A stretch of 64,000 bases of DNA from Mucilaginibacter sp. (GTDB lineage Bacteria; Bacteroidota; Bacteroidia; Sphingobacteriales; Sphingobacteriaceae): NCBI GenBank assembly GCA_030445275.1, contig JAUCSE010000038.1, positions 20,025-84,024 on the forward strand, in the 5' to 3' direction. Shown in pieces: positions 26,587 to 34,717 of the stretch. The position numbers and the translations under genes are program-made. The notes under the pieces were generated by a model. That model made no database searches. It was not told the origin of the DNA and saw nothing but the letters and a program-made list of their open reading frames with translations. Positions within the stretch are counted from its first letter, which is position 1; every line of letters begins with the position of its first letter.

Positions 26587-27288
26587 TTAATCATTAAAGG
26601 ATCTTCGATTTTTCTTAGGTTGTTCTATATAAGTAACTAATCCTGGTTCAACTTTCTCTCTAAGGACTTTGTCTAACTCATAGTTATTCAGATGAAAAAT
26701 ATCCGATAGATCAAGCAAACGCATAAACAAAGCCTTATCTAGCAATATGTCTCTATAACTATTGTGAAAACCAGATTTTAAGTAAACAGTTGTTTGAAGT
26801 TTACCCCTTGCCCGTTCATGCGTAATTTCAGATATATAGAAATAATAAGTCCCTAACAAGGCATAAATAAATGGCCAATTGAATCCTTCGTTGCAATTTA
26901 AAGGCTTGTTCAACCACAAATTAAAATAAGCTGTTTGATTTGTTGATGTGTTTTGGAAATGCAAATGACACCTTTGGCCATTAGTTTTAAACAACTTAGG
27001 GTTAGTATCATTTAACTCCCATAAATCAGAATACATTTGATTAAGCCACTTAGTTATCTTAGCGGATGTTTCATTAATTTCACCCGCTATCATTTTTATA
27101 GTAAATCCCGGAGAATCATCGTCTTCTCCCTTTTTCCCCTCTCTTTGTACAACATTAATTAATAAATCATACGGCTTGTTTTTCTTTTTAAGGTGATCCA
27201 GCCACTGGTATTCACTTTCAAGAGAGTGAAGAACATCTTTTGTTGATGGCTTATGAATTTCAGGATCAGAATGTTTAATTTTAGGCAT
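26587..27288 (-). CDS. Hypothetical protein with possible HTH (233 aa)
   Basis: The N-terminal half is charged; at about residues 62-92 the stretch FTIKMIAGEINETSAKITKW followed by LNQMYSDLWELN looks like a helix-turn-helix (I-A-x-E-I, turn, K-I-x-x-W-L). The rest is aromatic-rich with no known motif and a basic C-terminus (PKKNRRSFND). It is divergent from the MazG-DUF2075 operon and the 66-base divergent gap holds a 7-bp palindrome at 27313-27329, so it may regulate that operon. Family not recognised. Confidence 0.6.
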   Translation of the reverse strand: MPKIKHSDPEIHKPSTKDVLHSLESEYQWLDHLKKKNKPYDLLINVVQREGKKGEDDDSPGFTIKMIAGEINETSAKITKWLNQMYSDLWELNDTNPKLFKTNGQRCHLHFQNTSTNQTAYFNLWLNKPLNCNEGFNWPFIYALLGTYYFYISEITHERARGKLQTTVYLKSGFHNSYRDILLDKALFMRLLDLSDIFHLNNYELDKVLREKVEPGLVTYIEQPKKNRRSFND

Positions 27289-27312
27289 ATCTGTTAAGTT
27301 TGTTGTAATAGC

Positions 27313-27329
27313 TTAACTAAAATAGTTAA
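27313..27329. promoter_or_regulatory. Palindrome between the divergent HTH and MazG genes
   Basis: TTAACTA-AAA-TAGTTAA sits in the 66-base gap between two divergent starts (27288 and 27355). It is a reasonable operator for the putative HTH protein, though AT-rich palindromes arise by chance. Confidence 0.4.
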
Positions 27330-27354
27330 TATTTAATGTGATAATTAAGTTGAT

Positions 27355-27684
27355 ATGGATTCTATTGAAGAGATTACCAGTGCTTTAACTCAATTTCGGG
27401 ATGACCGTGATTGGAAACAATTTCATAATTCTAAAGACTTAGCTCTTGCAATATCTATCGAATCCTCCGAGCTACTTGAACTTTTTCTTTGGAAGGGAAA
27501 CGAGGATGTTTCTAAAGAAAAGCTTAAAGATGAATTAGCAGATATTTTATCTTATTGCTTTCTATTAGCGGAAAAACATCAATTATCTATTCCTGAAATC
27601 ATCAAGGAAAAAATCGAAAAGAACAATCTAAAATATCCAGCTGATAAAGCGAAGGGGAATGCTACAAAGTATACTGAACTATGA
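27355..27684 (+). CDS. MazG-like nucleotide pyrophosphohydrolase (109 aa)
   Basis: All-alpha MazG-like protein: AISIESSELLELFLWK supplies the first E-x-x-E-like acidic set, KDELADILSYCFLLAEKH the second (E-x-x-D), and the end NLKYPADKAKGNATKYTEL is typical of the family. It should hydrolyse dNTPs or related nucleotides to monophosphates with Mg2+. The last four bases (ATGA) are shared with the DUF2075 gene, so the two are translationally coupled. Confidence 0.9.
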   Translation: MDSIEEITSALTQFRDDRDWKQFHNSKDLALAISIESSELLELFLWKGNEDVSKEKLKDELADILSYCFLLAEKHQLSIPEIIKEKIEKNNLKYPADKAKGNATKYTEL

Positions 27685-29537
27685 TCGTTTATAAAAAATC
27701 AAAAGGTGAATTTCTGACAGACATTGAAGACTTTAATATTGAGGATATAGTAAAAGAAAATGTGCTTACTAAACTACATCGAAAGGTAGGGGATAGTGAA
27801 TATAGATCATGGCAAAACTCCTTACAATACATGGCGAATGTTTTGCGTTCCGAAAAGATACCTGGCGATGCGGGGATTGCGATAGAATATAATATTCCCC
27901 GTACCGGTAACCGAATTGATTTCATTGTTTCAGGGCAAAACGAGACGGGTGTTGAGCATGCTATTCTTATAGAGTTAAAGCAATGGGATAACATACAAAT
28001 GACTGCTAAAGATGCAATGGTTCGCACACGCTTTAAACAAGGCATGAGCGATGAATTACATCCCAGTTATCAAGCTTGGTCATATTCAGCGTTACTTTAT
28101 GGTTTTAATGAAACTGTTTATACCGAAAATATTCAATTAAAGCCCTGCGCTTATTTGCACAATTGTAAAGATTTATCAGCTATAACAAACCCTTTTTACG
28201 GTGAATACATAGCTAAAGCCCCTGTGTTCTGTAAAGATGATAAAATTGAATTAAGGGAGTTTATTTCCTCTTTTATTAAACATGGCGATAAAAGAGATAT
28301 GATCCTTCGCATTGAAAATGGTCGAATAAGGCCATCAAAAGCATTAGCGGATAATATCAATTCTATGTTGAAGGGTAATTCTGAATTTGTGATGATAGAT
28401 GCACAAAAAATAGTTCAGGAAGAAACCTTGGCAATAGCCACACAATCCCACGCATCCCATAAAAACGTACTTATTGTGCACGGAGGTCCAGGTACTGGTA
28501 AATCTGTAGTAGCTATCAACTTATTAGCAAAGCTGTCTAAGAAGGGTTTATTTGCATCTTACGTCTCTCGAAACTCCGCTCCAAGGGTGGTTTATGAAAG
28601 TAAGCTAACTGGAAGTATGAAGAAAAGTGAAATTTCAAATTTCTTTAAAGGGTCAGGTGCATTTACTGATACTAAAACGAATTCGTACGATGTTCTCATT
28701 ATAGATGAAGCACATCGTCTGAACGAGAAATCTGGCATGTTCAAGAACATGGGTGAAAATCAAATAAAAGAAATTATAAATTCCTCGAAGTGCTCAGTAT
28801 TCTTTTTGGATGAAGACCAAAAAGTAACAATGCATGATATTGGTACAGATGATGAAATCAGAAAGTGGGCGACTTTTTATAATGCAGAAGTGACAACTAT
28901 GAAATTGACTTCACAATTTCGTTGTGGAGGCTCCGATGGCTATTTAGCCTGGCTCGATAATACTTTGCAGATTAGAGAAACCGCCAATGCCGTTTTGGAT
29001 ACTCGAGATTACGATTTTAAAGTATTTGATAATCCTAATGATTTAAGAGACACTATCTACGAAAAAAATAGAGAAAGAAACAAAGCGAGGTTATTGGCAG
29101 GTATTTGTTGGAAATGGAAAAGTAAAAAAGATCCATCAATAATGGATATAACCATTCCAGAGCATGATTTCTCTATGCGTTGGAACTTAGGTACTGATGG
29201 CATGCTTTGGATAATGAATCCAGATTCTGTGAGTGAGATAGGTTGCATTCATACAAGCCAAGGTCTAGAAGTTGATTATATCGGTGTTATAATCGGCCCT
29301 GATTTTATAGTGAGAAATGGTGAAGTAATTACAGATGCATTTAAAAGAGCTAGCGATGATACGGCAACTTTTGGCAAAAAGCAGAAAATGAAAGATAACC
29401 CCAAAGAAACAACAGCACTTTTAGATCAAATTATAAAAAATACCTATCGTACGTTGATGTCAAGAGGTATGAAGGGATGTTACATTTATTGTGTTGATAA
29501 GGAAACTCAAGAATACTTCAGGCAGGTAACTTTATAA
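27681..29537 (+). CDS. DUF2075 helicase with N-terminal nuclease-like domain
   Basis: Residues about 60-110 carry RIDFIVSG then AILIELKQW, the D and E-x-K arrangement of a PD-(D/E)XK fold. Residues about 265-600 are a DUF2075 (Schlafen-type SF1-like) ATPase: Walker A GGPGTGKSV, VLIIDEAHR, FFLDEDQKV, LTSQFRCGGSDGY, HTSQGLEVDYIGVIIGPDF and YRTLMSRGMKG. All ATPase motifs look intact. It is coupled to the MazG gene and likely acts on DNA or RNA while MazG adjusts nucleotides. DUF2075 proteins are linked to defence in several bacteria; this pair's role is inferred. 618 residues, full length. Confidence 0.9.
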   Translation: MIVYKKSKGEFLTDIEDFNIEDIVKENVLTKLHRKVGDSEYRSWQNSLQYMANVLRSEKIPGDAGIAIEYNIPRTGNRIDFIVSGQNETGVEHAILIELKQWDNIQMTAKDAMVRTRFKQGMSDELHPSYQAWSYSALLYGFNETVYTENIQLKPCAYLHNCKDLSAITNPFYGEYIAKAPVFCKDDKIELREFISSFIKHGDKRDMILRIENGRIRPSKALADNINSMLKGNSEFVMIDAQKIVQEETLAIATQSHASHKNVLIVHGGPGTGKSVVAINLLAKLSKKGLFASYVSRNSAPRVVYESKLTGSMKKSEISNFFKGSGAFTDTKTNSYDVLIIDEAHRLNEKSGMFKNMGENQIKEIINSSKCSVFFLDEDQKVTMHDIGTDDEIRKWATFYNAEVTTMKLTSQFRCGGSDGYLAWLDNTLQIRETANAVLDTRDYDFKVFDNPNDLRDTIYEKNRERNKARLLAGICWKWKSKKDPSIMDITIPEHDFSMRWNLGTDGMLWIMNPDSVSEIGCIHTSQGLEVDYIGVIIGPDFIVRNGEVITDAFKRASDDTATFGKKQKMKDNPKETTALLDQIIKNTYRTLMSRGMKGCYIYCVDKETQEYFRQVTL

Positions 29538-29597
29538 ATTTATTTGAAAGGTTGCAACGATTGAATTGAATAATTTATAACCTTTAAATTCATTTAT

Positions 29598-29845
29598 ATG
29601 ACAGAGTATATTGTGATATTTGATAATGGTAATTATTCTGTTACTTTCAATCCACTATATTTAACCATACACAATTGGGGCAATCAGAAAGATTTGTTTT
29701 GGGTAAAAAGGAGCATATAGATGAAGTTATAAATCAAAAAGAGAATCTCGACCAAGAAAACTTTAAGATTGAATGTGAGGCATATAGTAATAAACTTCAA
29801 TCTGAGTTGAAGGAATTAAAACATAACCGCAAAATTAAAAGATAA
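29598..29845 (+). pseudogene. Possible frameshifted small gene
   Basis: An ATG at 29598 opens a 40-codon frame (MTEYIVIFDNGNYSVTFNPL, ending at 29720). An overlapping frame with protein-like content (FVLGKKEHIDEVINQKENL through HNRKIKR, stop at 29843-29845) continues in another phase. Joining them needs a single shift near 29675-29700. This resembles a small beta-plus-coiled-coil protein broken by a frameshift; sequencing error is possible. The gap otherwise shows no gene. Confidence 0.35.
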
Positions 29846-29979
29846 CCTTATCAATAATGTCGGCTTAATCAAAGAGGTCAGTGGAGTGTACTATGAGCTA
29901 TATAACATCATTTTTGCTGATAAAATTAGCTGTATATTATTCATATAAGTAAATATATTTGCAGATACACTTTCCCAAA

Positions 29980-30855
29980 ATGGATAGCCCACTCATCGAA
30001 AAATCTGATTTGCGAAACATATCAAAGGTCTTATCAAGCTCTTGGGTAAATGATTTAGTTGATGACACAAGATATAAAACAGCCAAAAAACAATTAAAAA
30101 CGATTATAAGGGAAAGTAACTTTCAAATCACTGGCAACAAAATTGGTGATGCTTTAAATGAAATTTACACAGGCTTATTAACGAATTATCGTAATGAATA
30201 CGTCTATAAAAATATCCTTTTAAATACATTTGTCAAAGAGCATCATGACCAAATTGAAACTATAATTTTAAATGAGTTTCAGATAAACAAGTCTAAAGCA
30301 GATGTTGTAACAATAAATGGAACAAGTTCTGTATTTGAAATAAAAACAGAACTTGATAGCCCGTTAAGACTTAAAACGCAAATAAATGATTACTTTAAAG
30401 CATTTAATCATGTTTACATTGTTACCCATCATTCGCTAATTAATAAGTATTTACCGCTTTTAAATAATGGCGAGGGACTAATAATTTTAACATCTGACCT
30501 AAAATATCAAACTGTTATAGAGGCATCGTACTTAGATAGCATGCTATCAATTGAAACAATGATGAAGTGCCTTCGTAAACAAGAATTTACCCAGGTCAAC
30601 TTGAACTTATTTCAAGAAATTCCCAATGCAAAAGATATTTACTTATTTGATGCTATATTAGAACAAGCTCAAACAATTTCACCATTAATATATCAGAGAG
30701 AGTTTTTATCTATGCTTAAGCGTAGAAAACTAAGTGAGATTGATCTATTTCATTCCACAAATACACCTGAATTTCTAAAATACATTTGCTATCGTTTGGA
30801 TTTGTCTAAAAATCAATATATTAGACTACTCAAAAACCTAAACTCAAAATTATAA
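29980..30855 (+). CDS. sce7726 family protein
   Basis: ATG at 29980 is preferred over TTG at 29959. The core KADVVTINGTSSVFEIKTEL then LRLKTQINDYFKAFNHVYIVT (residues about 105-150) is the hallmark of the sce7726 family: a D...E-x-K site as in PD-(D/E)XK folds, followed by the RL-x-x-Q-x-x-x-Y segment. The C-terminal part is helical with a KRRK motif. Its stop lies 3 bases before the sce7725-family gene. Function of the family is not established; a nuclease effector paired with the sce7725 protein is plausible. Confidence 0.85.
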   Translation: MDSPLIEKSDLRNISKVLSSSWVNDLVDDTRYKTAKKQLKTIIRESNFQITGNKIGDALNEIYTGLLTNYRNEYVYKNILLNTFVKEHHDQIETIILNEFQINKSKADVVTINGTSSVFEIKTELDSPLRLKTQINDYFKAFNHVYIVTHHSLINKYLPLLNNGEGLIILTSDLKYQTVIEASYLDSMLSIETMMKCLRKQEFTQVNLNLFQEIPNAKDIYLFDAILEQAQTISPLIYQREFLSMLKRRKLSEIDLFHSTNTPEFLKYICYRLDLSKNQYIRLLKNLNSKL

Positions 30856-30858
30856 CAA

Positions 30859-31797
30859 ATGTACATACCTTATTTACGTGGAAAGCAAAATGAACTTATT
30901 GCTTTGCGAAATCTCTGTACCTTACCTTTAGATAACACTCGAATTTCTACGCTTGTGGAACCAGTTCGAAAGTTAGATGCCACGATAAAGAAAACAATTA
31001 CTGAACTAAATAAATCTAAAATACCGTTTAATTTAATTGTTAACCCCAAAGTTGGCCATTTGGTAGCAAATACGTCTGCTATTCATAGCTTTATAGACGA
31101 TCAGATTAATTTAGGCGCTAATAATATTGTACCTGCCTTCATATTGGATAATATCAGAGATCTCCAAAATGCTCAATATGCGATAAATTCATATAATTAT
31201 ATCAGTGCTGTTGGTTGCTCTCTTGTAATTAATAAAAGAATTGCAGACATCCCTACAGTACAAAATTTCCTAAGCAATGCTAATATTATTAACACTTTTA
31301 TCAAGAGCGATATAACACCTTCTTATAAACAGCTATTTCCTTCTTCTTCTTTAGTACACCTTAGCGACCCTTTCGTACTACAAGATAAAAATTCATCTTA
31401 TTTACAACATCCAATCGAATTCTTTACTGATGTTCATCAATATTATATTTCGGATGGCTTTAAAGGCTTTAGTGACTACCTTGCTATTGGAGAAGGATAT
31501 AGTGATAGTGGATTCGCTCCTTATGCAGTTGCAATACATTTAACTTATCAAGAAACTGATGAAACCATTTGGGTTGCACATTTTGTTTCTGATTCTAATT
31601 CAGATAATAAAAATACTCCAGGTAAATTTGGAGAAGCTTTAAGTAAACTTATTGTATTTATAAATGAAAAGAATCTTAGAACAGTTGCTTGCAATGAGTT
31701 TAGAAGTTTATATAATTCAGGAGCATACTGTGGATTAGGAGAATTGAAAAAGTTATCTATAATGCATCATATAGAGCTAGTCCAAAGTATAATTTAA
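30859..31797 (+). CDS. sce7725 family protein
   Basis: The start MYIPYLRGKQNELIALRNL is the signature of the sce7725 family, followed by VEPVRKLDATIKKTI, an NPKVGHLV turn and a beta/alpha alternation that suggests a TIM-barrel-like fold; the end GLGELKKLSIMHHIELV completes the family pattern. It directly follows sce7726 with 3 bases between, and the pairing is the reason both were named together. Biochemical role unknown. The pair most likely works as a two-protein system. Confidence 0.87.
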   Translation: MYIPYLRGKQNELIALRNLCTLPLDNTRISTLVEPVRKLDATIKKTITELNKSKIPFNLIVNPKVGHLVANTSAIHSFIDDQINLGANNIVPAFILDNIRDLQNAQYAINSYNYISAVGCSLVINKRIADIPTVQNFLSNANIINTFIKSDITPSYKQLFPSSSLVHLSDPFVLQDKNSSYLQHPIEFFTDVHQYYISDGFKGFSDYLAIGEGYSDSGFAPYAVAIHLTYQETDETIWVAHFVSDSNSDNKNTPGKFGEALSKLIVFINEKNLRTVACNEFRSLYNSGAYCGLGELKKLSIMHHIELVQSII

Positions 31798-32013
31798 GAC
31801 ATTTAAGATAAATGCATGGATAAATTCCCAAAGACTTCAATGTACTCCCAAAGGCATCAGAGCCACAAATAAGAATTTTGCCATATATCAAGGTAAAAAT
31901 CAATCCAAAACGAGCACGAATTGTAATATTACAAACGTTGTGTGAAGGAGGGCATAATGTGTAGTATTTGCCGAACTAAATTGAAATTTTATAGCGGTAG
32001 GAGTAACGCATTT

Positions 32014-32033
32014 ACCTATCTACGACGATAGGT
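32014..32033. promoter_or_regulatory. Hairpin before the AlbA_2 gene
   Basis: ACCTATC (32014-32020) pairs with GATAGGT (32027-32033), loop TACGAC, 34 bases before the next ATG. The gap 31798-32066 has no recognised gene; the hairpin may regulate the downstream start or terminate the sce7725 transcript. Confidence 0.4.
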
Positions 32034-32066
32034 CATAGTAAGATTAGATAATGTTTTCAATAATAT

Positions 32067-33227
32067 ATGACACTAAAAGAATTAAAAGACCACGTTAATC
32101 GAACAGTTGACAACCTTAAAAATCATGGAGTTTTTCCCAAGGAAAATAATCTATATGATTATAAACAAGAACTCAATTTTTACGATTTGACCGATCCTAC
32201 TGAGATTTTTATGCGAAACCTCGGAAAAGACATATTATCGTTTTGTAACGGAAACGGTGGAATTATAATTTTCGGCATTAAGGAAGATAAAACCGATGGC
32301 AAATTAGACGATATAGGAATCGATGTAAAAAACTATAACTTGTTAAATAAAATAGATCTAAATACGATAACCCAGAAATTTGAAAAGATCGCTAAGGTAG
32401 GCGTTAGTATTGATCTACAATCTTTCCAAAGCGGTACTAGGAAGTTCTATTATCTACTAATAGAAAAACAGAATCAAGTTTTAATTCCGGTAAGCGACTT
32501 TTTAGAGTATAAAATAAAAAAAGGTGAAATAATATACAGAACATCAAGTAAAAACGAGGTAGCTAACGTTACAACCCAAGACTTCAATCGCTTTCTTCAG
32601 ATAAAAGCAAACGAGAAAAACAAAGAATTCATGGAAATATGGTCAAAGTTGTTGCCAGAGATTTTCGATATTAATCCTAGAGAAATCCTGATAATTAATC
32701 CTAAAAGTAATAAGATTTATGGATTCAACGGGAAGGAAAATACGCTTTCGAGCAGTAAAATAGAGATTGACAAATCAGATAATGGAGTTTTTAATATTAT
32801 TCTAAATGCAATTTCAGCTGGTGAAATTGGTAAAATTTCTGATAACGAAGGAAAACCATTATATAAAATAGTGGGTGAAATAAAGGCATCCGCTCCAAGG
32901 GAACATATTTCACTGTCAACATTATTAACTGAGGTTAGGAAAAACATCAAATACAATATTTCAAGCGTTCAACTTAAAGAGGTAATGAAATACCTTAAGT
33001 GGGTTAATGATTCAAAGTTTAAGGTTGAGAATCCGGAAGTCAATCCTATTAATAAAGATTTCGATAAATATATTTGGTTAGAAACATTTGACAAGATTAA
33101 AAATGTCCATAAAGTTGTTTGTTCAGAAGTTGCTATCGATAAAATAGTACAAACCGTAAATACATCTTCTTTACATAAAGAAATATTTGGACGAATGCTA
33201 AAGCAATTATCCTCTCAAATATCATAA
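32067..33227 (+). CDS. Schlafen AlbA_2-domain protein (386 aa)
   Basis: Residues about 25-175 carry an AlbA_2/Schlafen domain: YDYKQELNFYD, MRNLGKDILSFCNGNGGIIIFGIKED, then TQDFNRFL. The remainder is a lysine-rich region without a recognised motif, ending in helices. AlbA_2 domains bind or cleave nucleic acids and occur in regulators and anti-phage proteins. A hairpin with a T-rich arm follows at 33253-33300. No partner gene is coupled. Function by family only. Confidence 0.82.
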   Translation: MTLKELKDHVNRTVDNLKNHGVFPKENNLYDYKQELNFYDLTDPTEIFMRNLGKDILSFCNGNGGIIIFGIKEDKTDGKLDDIGIDVKNYNLLNKIDLNTITQKFEKIAKVGVSIDLQSFQSGTRKFYYLLIEKQNQVLIPVSDFLEYKIKKGEIIYRTSSKNEVANVTTQDFNRFLQIKANEKNKEFMEIWSKLLPEIFDINPREILIINPKSNKIYGFNGKENTLSSSKIEIDKSDNGVFNIILNAISAGEIGKISDNEGKPLYKIVGEIKASAPREHISLSTLLTEVRKNIKYNISSVQLKEVMKYLKWVNDSKFKVENPEVNPINKDFDKYIWLETFDKIKNVHKVVCSEVAIDKIVQTVNTSSLHKEIFGRMLKQLSSQIS

Positions 33228-33252
33228 ATTAAACTCCTTAAACCATAGTATT

Positions 33253-33300
33253 AAAGACAGCAAATATTTAAGGGTTATACACAGATATTTTACTGTCTTT
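33253..33300 (+). terminator. Terminator after the AlbA_2 gene
   Basis: AAAGACAG (33253-33260) pairs with CTGTCTTT (33293-33300), extended inward by AAATAT/ATATTT with one mismatch, followed by TTCTG. It starts 26 bases after the stop. Confidence 0.7.
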
Positions 33301-33527
33301 TTCTGCCTGTATAATTGGTTCATTCTTAATTTATAAAAAGAAACCGAAGGAGTGAGATAATAATTATTCGGCAAAGTTAAGTGTGAGCCTGGAATGCAAG
33401 GCAAGGAATTTCCGGCATAAACACAACCCTGCGCATTACCTTACATTTATTCCGTTCCTCCTTGCATTTAATTCAGCCTTGCACTTGTTGGGCCCCATAA
33501 TTATTTATTCACTTAACAATTAAGATT

Positions 33528-33803
33528 ATGGAAATGCAAAACATGCTTCAATGCGCCGAAATTCAGTTGACCTATAGGCCAGTTATTAAGGCTCAACACA
33601 GTCCCAAAGTTGCAACGGGTAGGCAAACTTATGAATTACTATTATCGTCCTGGGATAAAGGTAACATTCAGCCGAGTGAGCAAGGTTTAAATATGACACG
33701 AAGAATAAAAGAAGCTGGGAAGGTTTTAGATATTCATGTGTTAGATCACATCATAATAACAACAGATAGTTACTATTCATTTGCTGATGAAGGCATCTTA
33801 TAA
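33528..33803 (+). pseudogene. RadC-like JAB protein with internal deletion (91 aa)
   Basis: The N-terminus matches the start of Bacteroidota RadC-like JAB proteins (AEIQLTYRPVIKAQHSPKVA, TYELLLSSWDKGNI) and the C-terminus matches their end (QPSEQGLNMTRRIKEAGK, LDHIIITTDSYYSFADEGIL). The 60-70 residues that normally lie between, including the catalytic H-N-H-P-S-G motif and upstream Glu, are absent, yet the frame is open. The junction is Gly-Asn-Ile; GNI also occurs after HNHPS in relatives, so the gap could be a deletion between short repeats. It lies at the element's end as an intact radC-like gene often does. Not expected to be catalytic. Confidence 0.8.
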
Positions 33804-33852
33804 TAAATCTTATTTTTGTACTAATTAACAGAATCTTTAACAAAGATCAGAT

Positions 33853-33874
33853 TGCACGCAATTTGCACGTGAAA
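33853..33874. repeat. Tandem arm-type sites, right end
   Basis: TGCACGTGAAA at 33864-33874 is preceded, one 11-base period earlier, by a degenerate copy TGCACGCAA at 33853-33861. Same orientation as the left-end pair at 8661-8682. Confidence 0.6.
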
Positions 33875-33930
33875 AGAATAGAATTGATTGAAAAAGTTGA
33901 TTTAAATGCAGTGAGAGCGGTTTATGGTAA

Positions 33931-34029
<99 letters not shown>

Positions 34030-34717
34030 TCTTATTATGATCAATCCTTCTCTTTTATTTAAGATGTTTTACTAAACAAAGTGGATTCTGTTGGCCAACG
34101 CAGAGTTAAAACAAACTCCTTAAAATAAGTAAAGCCCCTGATGGGCAGGGGCCTTTACTAACCAATTATAAACCTAAATTATGAGAAGACTTTTTTCTGT
34201 GTTTCTTATTATGGTGTAAAAGTAACACTAAGTTTTTATATTTCCTTATTTTAATTTGTAATATTTTTGTAACATTTATCAAATACGATCACTTTCCCTA
34301 TTTGATTTTCAAAAATACTAATTAAACTTTAATAATGTAATAATTTTTAATTTTTTTTATAAATATTTATACAAACACTAAAACAAATATTAAATTATTA
34401 TGTTTAGACACTTTATTTTAATAAATATTCTATTTTATATCAAAAATTAATAACAAATTGATTAAAAAATGAATTATTTATGAATTTTACCTGGTTTTAA
34501 ATTCATAAATTAGATAAAATTTGATTTTTAATTGAAATAATTGACTTTTCAAACAAACATTCAAGAAAAATAGCCATTAAACACATTTTCTTTGTTAAAA
34601 TATAAAACTCCCGAATTTTCATCTTATTGTATTTAATACAATAAAAATTACTTTAAACAAGCATTTTTCTAAAAATGCTTTGTCACTTTTGCACCGTATT
34701 TTATATTTTACTACGTA
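34030..34717. other. Long AT-rich gap with a hairpin and mini-ORF
   Basis: The gap contains a hairpin at 34128-34159 (CCCCTG/CAGGGG plus AGTAAAG/CTTTACT with one bulge), then ATG 34181 opening a 12-codon frame (MRRLFSVFLIMV). After that come 450 bases that are almost wholly A and T with no gene. The hairpin plus short frame resembles an attenuator or the decayed 5' end of an exported protein gene. Confidence 0.45.
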
